Program-made: the position numbers and the translations under genes
The notes under the pieces: generated by a model
The model's input: the letters and a program-made list of their open reading frames with translations, nothing else
Database searches by the model: none
What the model was told of the DNA's origin: nothing
From: Phaeospirillum tilakii
GTDB taxonomy: Bacteria > Pseudomonadota > Alphaproteobacteria > Rhodospirillales > Magnetospirillaceae
Reading direction: 5' to 3'
Assembly (NCBI RefSeq): GCF_042683125.1
Contig: NZ_JBHUIY010000001.1
Location: 62,001-126,000 of the forward strand
Length of the DNA: 64,000 nt
Shown: positions 25,640-34,501 of the stretch, piece by piece
How positions within the stretch are numbered: position 1 is the stretch's first letter
How the letters are laid out: every line of letters starts with the position of its first letter

Positions 25640-28600
25640 ATGGCAACAGCGGCGACGGGCTCGCGGGGGAGGCCGGCCATCCTGTCTTTTCGCCCGATCC
25701 AGCCTCTGCCCGGCCTGATCCGTCTCCTTGCGGCGATCCTGGTCCTGCATCTGGTCCCGGCGGTCGTCCTCGCCGCGCCGCCGGCGCCGGGCGAGGGCAA
25801 GGCGGTACTGTTCCTGGTCGGCGCGCAATATGGCCTGCCGGTGGCCGACGCCCTGATCGCCAGCACCCTCGCCACCCTGCGGGAAAACGGGGTGTCCACC
25901 CGTGACGTCTATGTCGAGCATCTCGACCTCCAGCGCGCCGACAGTCCGCAGCGGCGCGCGCTCCTGGCCGGGCTGGTGCGCGAAAAACTGGCAGGGAAGA
26001 ACGTTGGTCTGGTGATCACCGAAAACCAGGCGGCGCTGGAATTCCTGGCCCAGGAGGGCTACGACCTGCTGCCGTCCGGCCTGCCGGTGCTGTCCACCCT
26101 GATCGTCAGTCCCTCGGTGGCGTGGCGCGGGGCGCCGCACCCCGTCCTCAACGTGGTCAACCGCTACGACATCACCGCCACGCTCCGCTCCGGGTTCCAG
26201 CTTTTTCCCGCGACCCGGCGGCTGATCCTGGTGGTGGGAAATCCGGCCCAGAACGCCACCTTCCGCGCCGCGGTGGCCGGGGCGCTCCCCGCCGCGCGCG
26301 CGCCGGTCGAGGTCGAGGACACCGCCGCGCTGTCCCACGAGGAGATGTTGCGGCGGATTGCGACGGCGCCACCCGACACTCTGGTGTTGCTGGCGGATTA
26401 TTTCACCGACCGCACCGGGCGCCGCTTCATTCCGGCCGATGTCGCCACCGAGGTGGCCCGGCAGGCCAATGGCCCGGTGCTGGGGCTGTATGACGCCCAT
26501 GTCCGTCGGGGTCTGGTCGGCGGCTCGGTGGTGATGCCGGCGACGGTCGGCCGCCGCCTGGGCGAGATCGGGGCCGCCCTGCTGGCCGGTGCCCCTCCGT
26601 CCCAGGTCGGCGACGACCGCATCGCCCTGCCGTCACAGCTGCTGTTCGACTGGCAGCAGGTGCGGCGGTGGGGGGGCGATCCGGGGCGGCTGCCCGACAC
26701 CACCCTGTTTCTCAACCGTCCGCCTTCGATCTGGGCCGATTACCGCGACCTCGTCCTGGCGGCGTTTGGCGTGTTTCTGCTGCTGTCCGGTCTGACCGCC
26801 GCGCTGGCGGTCCAGAACCGGCGCCGCCGGCGGGCCGAGCAGAAGCTGATCGAATACCAGCAGCAGCTGGAAGCCAGGATCGAGGAGAGAACGCAGACCC
26901 TGACCCGGACCCTGGCCGAACTGGCGCTCGACCGCGAGCGGCTCGAATACGCGCTCGACGCCACCAATGACGGGCTGTGGGACTGGAACACCCAGACCAA
27001 CGCCTGTTACTTCAACCGGGCCTACAAGCGGATGCTCGGCTTCGAAATGGATGAACTGGTCGAGGACGCCAACCAGACCTGGGTCGGCCGGCTGCATCCC
27101 GAGGACCGCGACCAGACCGTTGCCCGCGCCGGTCACCTGCTGGCGACGGTGGGGGCCTACGAACTCGAATTCCGCATGCGCTGCAAGGACGGCAGCTACA
27201 AATGGATCCTCAGCCGGGGCAAGGTGATGGTGCGCGACGCGGACGGAAAGCCGCTGCGGGCGGTCGGCACCCACATCGACCTGTCGGCGCGCAAGGAACT
27301 GGAATTGCAGATGCGCCGGGCCAAGGAGGCGGCCGAGGCCGCCAACCTGTCGAAGAGCGCCTTCCTCGCCAACATGAGCCATGAGATCCGTACCCCGATG
27401 AACACCATCACCGGGCTGGTTCACCTGCTGCGCAAGGACGGGCTGACGCCGCAACAGGCGGAGCGGCTGAGCCGGATCGAGGCCTCGGGCAAGCATCTGC
27501 TGTCGATCATCAACGACATCCTCGATCTGTCGAAGATCGAGGCCGGCAAGCTGTCGCTGGAAATGACCGATTTCGCCCTGGCCCAGGTGCTCGACCACAC
27601 CGCCTCGATCATCGGCGAATCCGCCCGGGCCAAGGGGCTCGAAATCCGGGTGGACACCGACCATGTCCCGCTGTGGCTGCGCGGCGACGCCCTGCGGATC
27701 CGGCAGGCGATGCTCAATTTCGCCGGCAATGCCGTCAAGTTCACCGAACGCGGCCACGTCACCCTCAAGGCCGATCTGCTCGAAGAGGACGGCGACCGGC
27801 TGAAGGTGCGGTTCTCGGTCGAGGATACCGGGATCGGCATCGCCCCCGAGGCGATCGGCCGTCTGTTCCACGAGTTCGAGCAGGCCGACAACAGCACCAC
27901 CCGCCGTTTCGGCGGCAGCGGCCTCGGCCTCGCCATCAGCCGGCATCTGGCGGAAATGATGGGGGGCGCCGCCGGCTGCGACAGTCGTCTCGGCCAGGGC
28001 AGCATTTTCTGGTTCACCGCCTGGCTGCAACGCGGTCAGGCGGTGATGTCGGCCGGCGAGCGGCCGCCATCCTGCGCCGAGCAGGATCTGCGCCGCCGTC
28101 CTCCCGGCGCGCCGATCCTGCTGGTGGAGGACAATCCGCTCAACGTGGTGGTCGCCCAGGATCTGTTGCAGGCGGTCGGGCTGTCGGTTGAGGTCGCCGA
28201 GAACGGCCGCGCCGCGGTCGAGAAAGCCCGGACCGGCACCTACGCGCTGATCCTGATGGACATGCAGATGCCGGAGATGGACGGGCTCCAGGCCAGCCGG
28301 GCGATCCGCGCCCTGCCGGGCCAGGGCGACCGCCCGATTCTGGCGATGACCGCCAACGCCTTCAACGAGGACCGTGCCGCCTGCCTGGAGGCCGGGATGA
28401 ACGATTTCATCGCCAAGCCGGTCGATCCCGACGCGCTTTACGCCACCCTGCTGCACTGGCTGCCCGCCCAGGCCCCGCCGGCCGAGCCCGTTCCCGTCCC
28501 CGTTCCCGATCCCGCCACCACGGCGTCCGTCGATTCGATCCTGGCCCGGCTCGCCGCGACCGGCGGGATCGATCTGGCGCGGGGGCTGGGGGTGCTGCGG

Positions 28601-28930
28601 GACAACAGCGACAAATATCTGAAGCTGATGCGTCTGCTGCGGCAGGGCAACGCGGAAAACATCGCCGAGATCAAGAGCGCCCTGGCGGCGGGCGATCCTG
28701 CCACGGCCGAACGCGCGGTGCATTCGCTGAAGGGCGCCAGCGGGAATCTCGGTCTCACCGCCTTGTTCGAGGCGGCGCAGATCCTCGACGACCTGTTGCG
28801 GCGGCCGGACGGCGACCCCAGGCTGATCGCGGCCCGGCTGGCCGAGCTTGAAGCCGCCCAGAGTGCCCTGGTTCTGGCCCTCGATGGCGAGGCGGCGGCG
28901 CCGGCCCCAACTCCCCCGGCGCCGGACTGA
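25640..28930 (+). CDS. Hybrid sensor kinase: periplasmic binding domain, PAS, HisKA, REC, Hpt
   Basis: A 1096-residue multi-step phosphorelay protein. A signal-anchor (LIRLLAAILVLHLVPAVVLAA) is followed by a periplasmic ABC_sub_bind-type domain (about 50-370). A membrane helix (DLVLAAFGVFLLLSGLTAAL) and coiled coil lead to a PAS_3 domain (about 435-550). The H-box ANMSHEIRTPMN has His581; the ATPase domain has GSGLGLAISRHLAEMMGG. The receiver domain has the phospho-acceptor Asp874 (LILMDMQMPEMDG) and Hpt has His1028 (AVHSLKGASGNLG). The sensor domain resembles the binding proteins of YfiBNR- and tryptophan-type ABC systems. GGGGAGAG precedes ATG 25640. A DNA-binding partner regulator is not adjacent. 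Confidence 0.92.
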   Translation: MATAATGSRGRPAILSFRPIQPLPGLIRLLAAILVLHLVPAVVLAAPPAPGEGKAVLFLVGAQYGLPVADALIASTLATLRENGVSTRDVYVEHLDLQRADSPQRRALLAGLVREKLAGKNVGLVITENQAALEFLAQEGYDLLPSGLPVLSTLIVSPSVAWRGAPHPVLNVVNRYDITATLRSGFQLFPATRRLILVVGNPAQNATFRAAVAGALPAARAPVEVEDTAALSHEEMLRRIATAPPDTLVLLADYFTDRTGRRFIPADVATEVARQANGPVLGLYDAHVRRGLVGGSVVMPATVGRRLGEIGAALLAGAPPSQVGDDRIALPSQLLFDWQQVRRWGGDPGRLPDTTLFLNRPPSIWADYRDLVLAAFGVFLLLSGLTAALAVQNRRRRRAEQKLIEYQQQLEARIEERTQTLTRTLAELALDRERLEYALDATNDGLWDWNTQTNACYFNRAYKRMLGFEMDELVEDANQTWVGRLHPEDRDQTVARAGHLLATVGAYELEFRMRCKDGSYKWILSRGKVMVRDADGKPLRAVGTHIDLSARKELELQMRRAKEAAEAANLSKSAFLANMSHEIRTPMNTITGLVHLLRKDGLTPQQAERLSRIEASGKHLLSIINDILDLSKIEAGKLSLEMTDFALAQVLDHTASIIGESARAKGLEIRVDTDHVPLWLRGDALRIRQAMLNFAGNAVKFTERGHVTLKADLLEEDGDRLKVRFSVEDTGIGIAPEAIGRLFHEFEQADNSTTRRFGGSGLGLAISRHLAEMMGGAAGCDSRLGQGSIFWFTAWLQRGQAVMSAGERPPSCAEQDLRRRPPGAPILLVEDNPLNVVVAQDLLQAVGLSVEVAENGRAAVEKARTGTYALILMDMQMPEMDGLQASRAIRALPGQGDRPILAMTANAFNEDRAACLEAGMNDFIAKPVDPDALYATLLHWLPAQAPPAEPVPVPVPDPATTASVDSILARLAATGGIDLARGLGVLRDNSDKYLKLMRLLRQGNAENIAEIKSALAAGDPATAERAVHSLKGASGNLGLTALFEAAQILDDLLRRPDGDPRLIAARLAELEAAQSALVLALDGEAAAPAPTPPAPD

Positions 28931-28966
28931 GCGGGCTTTCGCTCCCGGTTCCCGCTTTTCCGCCGT

Positions 28967-30229
28967 TCAGGCGGCGCGGACGGCGTGCAGGAAGCTGTCG
29001 ATCAGGGTGCGGAGCGCGCCGGCCTGCTGGGTCAGCGAGCGGCTGGAGGTCAGCACCTCGCCCGCCGCGCCCTCGGTGGTCGCGGCCGAGGCGTTGACGC
29101 CACCCAGATTGTCCGACACCCGCTGGATCCCGCCGGCGGCCTGCTGGACGTTGCGGGCGATCTCGGCGGTTGCCGCCGATTGCTCCTCCACCGCCGAGGC
29201 GATCACGGTGGCGATCTGGTTGATCTCGCCGATCCGCCCGACGATGCTGTTGATCGCCACCACCGCCTGCTGGGTCGCGGTCTGCACCGCGCCGATCTGG
29301 CTGCCGATCTCCTCGGTGGCCCGTGCCGTCTGGTTGGCCAGCCCCTTGACCTCGTTGGCGACCACCGCGAAGCCCTTGCCGGCCTCGCCGGCCCGCGCCG
29401 CCTCGATGGTGGCGTTCAAGGCCAGCAGGTTGGTCTGGGCCGCGATATCGTTGATCAACTGCACCACCGCGCCGATCCGCGCCGAACTGTCCGCCAGTCC
29501 CTGCACGGTGTGGCTGGTGTGGTCGGCCTCCTCGGCGGCGGTCTGGGCGGCGTGGTTCGATTGCTCGACCTGCCGGGCGATCTCGCGGATCGAGGCCGCC
29601 AACTGCTCGGCGGCGGTCGCCACCGTCTGCACGCTGCCCGAGGTCTCCTCGGTCGCGCTGGCGACGCTGCCGGCCTGATTGCGGGTCTGGAGCGCGGTGG
29701 CGCTCATCGCCTGGGCGGTCGATTCCAGTTGGCGGGCGGCGCCGCCGACCGTGGTCAGGGCCGAGGCGGCTTCGTTTTCGAACCGCTGGATCGAACCCAG
29801 CAGGGTATGGGTCTTCGCCTCGCGCGCCGCCAGCACGTCGCTGAGGTCGGCAATCACGGTATAGACCGCCGGCCGGCCATCGAGGCTGGTGGCGACCAGC
29901 GAGACCATCGCCGGGAAATCGCTGCCATCGGCGCGGCGATGCTGCCATTCGAACCGGGTACTGCCGTGGGTCAGGGCCTCGCCGATCAGCTTGGCGCTCT
30001 TGTCCTCGGAACGCTGGCCGTCCGGCTGCACCGGCGGCGACATCTGCTGCGGGGTCAGATTGAGCAGGGACGGCTTGTCGGGATAGCCGAACAGGCGGAC
30101 CGCCGCCGCGTTGCATTCGACGAACCGGCCGTCGGCGATCACCAGCACGCTGTCGGGGGTGTGTTCGAAGAAACTCTGCCGGGCCAGATCGAGAAAATCC
30201 GGGCCGCGCTTGCGGAACAGGCTGCTCAT
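28967..30229 (-). CDS. Soluble PAS-domain methyl-accepting chemotaxis protein
   Basis: A 420-residue receptor without membrane helices. An N-terminal PAS domain (about 20-130; SVLVIADGRFVECNAAAVRL, YTVIADLSDV) is followed by a long MCP signalling domain whose tip reads INDIAAQTNLLALNATIEAA, then GKGFAVVANEVKGLANQTA. It is thus a cytoplasmic energy or ligand sensor. The start at 30229 has GGGAG six bases upstream. It converges with the hybrid kinase (36 bp between stops). The region upstream of its start is unusually AT-rich and carries a 14-bp palindrome. Confidence 0.92.
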   Translation of the reverse strand: MSSLFRKRGPDFLDLARQSFFEHTPDSVLVIADGRFVECNAAAVRLFGYPDKPSLLNLTPQQMSPPVQPDGQRSEDKSAKLIGEALTHGSTRFEWQHRRADGSDFPAMVSLVATSLDGRPAVYTVIADLSDVLAAREAKTHTLLGSIQRFENEAASALTTVGGAARQLESTAQAMSATALQTRNQAGSVASATEETSGSVQTVATAAEQLAASIREIARQVEQSNHAAQTAAEEADHTSHTVQGLADSSARIGAVVQLINDIAAQTNLLALNATIEAARAGEAGKGFAVVANEVKGLANQTARATEEIGSQIGAVQTATQQAVVAINSIVGRIGEINQIATVIASAVEEQSAATAEIARNVQQAAGGIQRVSDNLGGVNASAATTEGAAGEVLTSSRSLTQQAGALRTLIDSFLHAVRAA

Positions 30230-30342
30230 CGCGTAGCTCCCAATACGGTGGCGTCCGGCCGGGGGCGGTGCCGCGACGGATGCTGTGTCCTTAAATGCGG
30301 CAAAAGTACCATGAAAAATTCAAAAAACAATCAATGGCGCGA

Positions 30343-30356
30343 TTGAAAATTTTCAA
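30343..30356. promoter_or_regulatory. 14-bp perfect palindrome upstream of PAS chemoreceptor
   Basis: TTGAAAATTTTCAA in an AT-rich island, 114 bp upstream of the chemoreceptor start (minus strand). Could be a regulator site; no consensus recognised. Confidence 0.35.
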
Positions 30357-30535
30357 CTCTTGTTTTGTGAATCAAAGAAAAACATGGGTGAACGCCGGTG
30401 TCTCCCCTCGGGTCAAGGCCCGAGATCAGGGGCGATCATTTCCTTCCTGTCATTTCACGTCTGGGTTTTTCTCGCCGGGATCTCGGCCGAATCCGGGCGG
30501 CGCGGCGCCAAGTCGGCGCCGTCTCCTGCACCGTT

Positions 30536-30572
30536 CCGGCCTCGAAGGACCCCACGGGTCCTTCGAGGCCGG
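30536..30572. terminator. 17-bp perfect hairpin downstream of universal stress protein gene
   Basis: Arms of 17 bases at 30536-30552 and 30556-30572 (CCGGCCTCGAAGGACCC and its exact complement) with a three-base loop CAC. It lies seven bases beyond the usp stop on the minus strand. No U-tract follows. Confidence 0.6.
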
Positions 30573-30578
30573 ACGGCA

Positions 30579-31451
30579 TCAGTGACACATCAGGCAGTGG
30601 ATCGGGGCATTGGCGATGATTCGCCGGGTGACGCCGCCCAGGATCAACTGACGCAGGCGGGAGTGGGTGTAGGCCCCCATCACCAGCAGGTCGGCACCGC
30701 AGGCCACCGCCTGGCGCAGCAATTCGGCCCCGGCCTGGGAGGTGGGAGCCTGGGCCGCCACCGTGGCCGAGGCGATCCCGTTCCAGGCCAGATAGGCGGC
30801 GAGGTCGCCGGCCGGGGCGGCGATCGGGCCGTTGGCATGCTCGGTGACGGTCAGCAGGGTGACGGACTCGGCCTCGCGCAGGAACGGCATCGCCCAGGCG
30901 ACGGCGTTGCTGGCCTCGGTGCTGCCGTTCCAGGCGATCGCCACCTTGCGGCCGAACGGGGCCGGTGGCCGGCCCGGGCAGAGCAGCAGCGGCCGCCCGG
31001 CGGTCAGCAGGGCGGCGTTGAGGGTGGTCATCGCCGGGATTTCCTCGTCGCCCTCGGGGTGGCCGCAGACGATCAGGTCGGACAGCCGGCCGCGCCGGAC
31101 CACTTCGTCCTCCTCGCGGCCGGTGACATCGACCCATTCGGCCGACAGGCCCTCGGTGTCGGGGCTGCTGGCGAGCGGCACGTCGAAGCGTTGGCGGGCT
31201 TCCTCGAAGGCGGCGCGGGCGGTCTCGGCCCGTTTGGCGGCCTGGGTCTCGGCCAGCGAAATCATCTCATCAACCATCGCGGCCGACAGGCCCTCGCCGA
31301 TCAGCGGCACCGCCAGCGCCGGATCGGTGCGGACATGCAGCGCGGTGACATGGCTGCCGAACCGGCGCCCCAGCCCCAGCGCGGCGTCGAGAACGCCGAG
31401 CGCGGTGCCGGAATCGCCGACCGGAACCAAAATCGTGCGGAAAGCGGGCAT
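30579..31451 (-). CDS. Tandem universal stress protein (UspA family)
   Basis: A 290-residue protein with two Usp domains. The first starts FRTILVPVGDSGTALGVLDA, and the second has KVAIAWNGSTEASNAVAWAM. The second ends with LLVMGAYTHSRLRQLILGGV, matching the ATP-binding G-2X-G-9X-G-S/T pattern in part. It probably modulates survival under starvation or oxidative stress. GAGGGGGAGAA lies before ATG 31451. A kinase-like APH/P-loop gene is 87 bp upstream on the same strand, so the two may be co-transcribed. A 17-bp hairpin follows the stop. Confidence 0.9.
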   Translation of the reverse strand: MPAFRTILVPVGDSGTALGVLDAALGLGRRFGSHVTALHVRTDPALAVPLIGEGLSAAMVDEMISLAETQAAKRAETARAAFEEARQRFDVPLASSPDTEGLSAEWVDVTGREEDEVVRRGRLSDLIVCGHPEGDEEIPAMTTLNAALLTAGRPLLLCPGRPPAPFGRKVAIAWNGSTEASNAVAWAMPFLREAESVTLLTVTEHANGPIAAPAGDLAAYLAWNGIASATVAAQAPTSQAGAELLRQAVACGADLLVMGAYTHSRLRQLILGGVTRRIIANAPIHCLMCH

Positions 31452-31538
31452 GGTGTTTCTCCCCCTCTGCCGAATGCGGCGCTCATTATGCGCCGGGTGG
31501 AAAGCGATGCAAATCGCGCTTCGGCGCAACCGAGGCCC

Positions 31539-33065
31539 TCACAAACCGAGGAGGGCGCGGGCGGCGGCGAGGGTGGCAGGCTTGTCCTGGCCGCTGTCGA
31601 TCCGGCCCCAGGCGATCGGGCCGAGATCGTAGCCCAACTGGTGTTCCAGCACCGCCGGGGTGGCATCGGACAATTCGGGCCGGCGCTCGCGGATGCGGCG
31701 GGCGGCCTGCTCGGGGGCGACCTCCAGCCACAAGCCGGCGAACGGCACCCCGGCGGCGGTGGCCACCGCCTCAATCGCCGCGCGTTCGTCCGGGCGGGCG
31801 AACACCGCGTCGGCGATGGCCGGACAGCCGGCGGCCAGCAGGGCGGCGCAGGTCTCGCCCAGGGCCTGGTAGGTGCGGCGCGACATCGCCGGATTGTAGG
31901 CCTCGGGGCCGAGCCGCTGTTCCGGCGCCGCGCCCAGCAATTGCTTGCGCAGGGCGTCGCTGCGCACCACCACCGCGCCGGGCACGCCCAGCAGCGGGGC
32001 GAGATCGCGCCCCAGCCGCGATTTGCCGCTGCCCGACAGCCCGCCGATCGCCACCAGCCGGGGCGGCGGCGGGGCCAGCGCGGCGGCGGCGGCGGCGAGA
32101 TAGGCCCGCGCCTCGGCGGCGAGGTCCGCGCGCCGCGCCACCGGGGCGGCCAGGGCGATGGTGGCGGTGACGTGGGCGCGGATGGTGGCGCGCAGGGCGA
32201 GGAACAGCGGCAGCGTCGGGGCGCCGTCGTAATCGCCGGTGCGGTCGAGATAGCGGTTCATCACCCGGCTGGCGGCGGCGGCCAAGCCGCGCTGGCCGAG
32301 ATCCATCAGCAGGAAGGCGAGGTCGTAGAACGGATCGATCGCGATGTAATCGTCGCGGAACTCGATCGCGTCGAACAGGGTCGGTCGTCCCTCGAACAGA
32401 CAGAGATTGCCGAGATGGAGGTCGCCGTGACAGGCGCGCACCCGTCCCTCGGTCCGGCGCCGCTCCAGCCGGGGCGCCAGCCGGTCGAGCGCGCTCTTGC
32501 AGGCGGTGGTCAGCGCCGCGATCGCCGCCGGGTCGAGGATCGCCGGGGCGGCGGCGGTCAGGGCGGCGTGGTTGCTGTCGATCACCGCCGCCAGCGGCGC
32601 CACCCCGCCCAGGTCGGGGCGGGGCGGGGCGGCGGCGTGACAGGCCACCACCGCGTCGGTCAGCCCGTCGAGTAGTTCATTGTCGAGCCGGCCGGCGGCG
32701 GCGAGGTGGTCGAACCGGGTTTGCTCGTCGAAACGGCGCATCACCACCACCCAGTCGAGCGCCGGGCCGGTGCCGTCGAATTCCAGCCGCCCGTCGGTGG
32801 TGCGGGTGATCGCGGCAACGCCAAGATAGAGGCCGGGGGCGTTGGCACGGTTGCGCTCCAGCTCGGCCCAACAGCAGCGGTGGCGCTCGGCCGGGTCGGT
32901 GTAGTCGAGGAACGGCAGCCGCACCGCCTTCTTCAGCTTGAACACCCGCTCGCCGGCCAGGAACAGGGTCGAGATGTGGGTGTCGATCCGCTCCACCGCC
33001 GCGCCGCCATGGCTGGCCGGATCGGCCAGAAAGGCGATCACCTCCCGCTGCGCCGCCGCGTCCAT
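31539..33065 (-). CDS. Aminoglycoside-phosphotransferase-like / AAA-type ATPase fusion protein
   Basis: A 508-residue two-domain protein. The N-terminal half is an APH-like kinase fold with CHGDLHLGNLCLF (catalytic loop) and FDAIEFRDDYIAIDPFYDLA (metal loop). The C-terminal half begins near residue 345 with the P-loop GGLSGSGKSRLGRDL and is a small AAA_33/adenylate-kinase-like domain. Such fusions occur widely in proteobacteria; substrate unknown, and I do not propose antibiotic resistance. GGAGGGGG precedes ATG 33065. The universal stress protein gene lies downstream, a pairing that suggests a stress role by inference. Confidence 0.88.
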   Translation of the reverse strand: MDAAAQREVIAFLADPASHGGAAVERIDTHISTLFLAGERVFKLKKAVRLPFLDYTDPAERHRCCWAELERNRANAPGLYLGVAAITRTTDGRLEFDGTGPALDWVVVMRRFDEQTRFDHLAAAGRLDNELLDGLTDAVVACHAAAPPRPDLGGVAPLAAVIDSNHAALTAAAPAILDPAAIAALTTACKSALDRLAPRLERRRTEGRVRACHGDLHLGNLCLFEGRPTLFDAIEFRDDYIAIDPFYDLAFLLMDLGQRGLAAAASRVMNRYLDRTGDYDGAPTLPLFLALRATIRAHVTATIALAAPVARRADLAAEARAYLAAAAAALAPPPPRLVAIGGLSGSGKSRLGRDLAPLLGVPGAVVVRSDALRKQLLGAAPEQRLGPEAYNPAMSRRTYQALGETCAALLAAGCPAIADAVFARPDERAAIEAVATAAGVPFAGLWLEVAPEQAARRIRERRPELSDATPAVLEHQLGYDLGPIAWGRIDSGQDKPATLAAARALLGL

Positions 33066-33132
33066 CCGCTCCCCCTCCGTTGCCGTGCCGGGGGCGGAGT
33101 ATAGGCCCCTTTGCCGGGGGGCGGGAGAGGCT

Positions 33133-33180
33133 GGGCGGGCTCCCGCCCGCACCCGGCCGGGGCGATGCCCCGGACCCCCT
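33133..33180 (+). repeat. Two-hairpin extragenic element, copy D (forward)
   Basis: GGGCGGGC-TCC-CGCCCGC hairpin, linker ACCCGG, CCGGGGC-GAT-GCCCCGG hairpin, then ACCCCCTTCTTTTT. Further hairpins follow (TTGGAGGC/GCCTCCAA at about 33205-33222; GGCGGGC/GCCCGCC near 33231). Confidence 0.75.
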
Positions 33181-33200
33181 TCTTTTTCAAAAAAGGGGGA
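33174..33200. terminator. C5-T-rich / A-rich-G5 hairpin
   Basis: CCCCCTTCTTTTT followed by CAAAAAAGGGGGA, a near-perfect self-complementary stem of the terminator kind. It lies between pstS (which ends at 33341, minus strand) and the APH/AAA gene start. Confidence 0.5.
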
Positions 33201-33340
33201 GGTTTGGAGGCGCCAGCCTCCAAGCGGGCCGGCGGGCGGCAGCCCGCCTAACCTGTTTATGCGCGCGCAGGGCGGCAGCCCGCCAAAAGAAAGCGCGGCG
33301 CCCCCCGGGGGAGCGCCGCGCTCGACCGATCCGCCGGAGA

Positions 33341-34372
33341 CTACAGCTTCAGCGGCGAGAAGGAGGTGGCCTTCTTGGCCTCTTCCTTGTGCTCGGCGTC
33401 GGGCATCGGGATCAGGCCGATTTCCGACAGGTAGCCGGTCTTGCCCGAGGCCTTGTCCGAGACGAATTCGCTGACGAATTCCTTGATGCCCGGGATCATG
33501 CCGACATGGGCGTTCTTGACGTAGAAGTACAGCGGGCGCGACACCGGATAGGTGCGGCCGGCGATGGTCTCGAAGGTCGCCTCGATGCCGTCGACGGTCG
33601 CGGCCTTGACCTTGTCGCGGTTCTGGTCGAGGTAGCTGAAGCCGAACACGCCGAGAGCGGTCGGCGAGGCCTCGATCTTCTGCAGGGTGACGTTGTAGGA
33701 TTCCGACACCTCGATGAAGGCGCCGTCCTCGCGGATCATGTGGCAGGCCTTCTTCTTGGCGTCCTTGTCGAGCGCCTTGATCTCGGCATGCTTGCCGCAG
33801 GCCGGGTCCATCACCAGCTCGAGCAGGGCGTCGCGGGTCCCGTGGTTGGGGGCCGGGCCGAACACCTGGATCTCGATGTCGGGCAGGCTCTTATCGATTT
33901 CCGACCACTTCTTGTAGGGGTTGGCTTCCAGCTTGCCGTCGACCGGCACGTCCTTGGCCAGGGCGCGGTAGATCTGGTCGCGGGTCAGGGTGAAGGTCGG
34001 GCCCTGGTTGGAATTGGCGAAGACGATGCCGTCATAACCGACCACCACCTCGGTGATCGCGGTGACGCCACCCTTGGCACAGGTCTCGACCTCGGACGGC
34101 TCGATCCGGCGCGACGCGTTGGTGATGTCGGGGAAGTCCGGGCCGACGCCCGAGCAGAACAGCTTGAGACCGCCGCCGGTGCCGGTGCTTTCGACCACCG
34201 GAGTCTTGAACTTGCCGGCCTTGCCGAAATGCTCGGCGACGGTGGTCGAGAAGGGATAAACCGTCGACGATCCGACGATCCGGATCTGGTCGCGCGCTTC
34301 GGCGGCCGGGGCCAGCGCGATGGTCGCCGCGACCAGGGCGGTCGTCATCATCAGGTGGGTCGGGAACTTCAT
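33341..34372 (-). CDS. pstS: Phosphate-binding periplasmic protein PstS
   Basis: A 343-residue high-affinity phosphate-binding protein. The signal peptide is MKFPTHLMMTTALVAATIAL ending near AEA. The mature start RDQIRIVGSSTVYPFSTTVAE is the phosphate-family fold; SGVGPDFPDITNASRRI and GPAPNHGTRDALLELV are ligand-loop segments. AAGGAG precedes ATG 34372. No pstCAB, phoU or phoR is adjacent, so this is an orphan copy. I see no clear PHO box in the 129-bp upstream gap. It may also be an accessory binding protein with a divergent ligand. Confidence 0.9.
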   Translation of the reverse strand: MKFPTHLMMTTALVAATIALAPAAEARDQIRIVGSSTVYPFSTTVAEHFGKAGKFKTPVVESTGTGGGLKLFCSGVGPDFPDITNASRRIEPSEVETCAKGGVTAITEVVVGYDGIVFANSNQGPTFTLTRDQIYRALAKDVPVDGKLEANPYKKWSEIDKSLPDIEIQVFGPAPNHGTRDALLELVMDPACGKHAEIKALDKDAKKKACHMIREDGAFIEVSESYNVTLQKIEASPTALGVFGFSYLDQNRDKVKAATVDGIEATFETIAGRTYPVSRPLYFYVKNAHVGMIPGIKEFVSEFVSDKASGKTGYLSEIGLIPMPDAEHKEEAKKATSFSPLKL

Positions 34373-34501
34373 GAAAGGCTCCTTGCTGAAAAACCGGGTT
34401 CGGTTCTCGACAATCTGAGCCCGGAATATATAGGCGCTCCCGAGCCGGCCGGAGTTAATGAATCATGACAGATTTTCCGACACCGGCCGGCATCGGGGGG
34501 C

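Larger units (their letters stand above)
30230..30578. other. 349-bp intergenic region between usp and chemoreceptor genes
   Basis: No gene seen. Bases 30290-30400 are AT-rich, unlike the surroundings, and probably hold the chemoreceptor promoter. The other end carries a 17-bp hairpin behind the universal stress protein gene; both are listed separately. Confidence 0.45.

Noticed and set aside
31539..33065. Antibiotic (aminoglycoside) resistance gene
   Set aside because: The APH-like fold is fused to a P-loop domain and sits beside a stress gene; this family is housekeeping-like and has no resistance signature.
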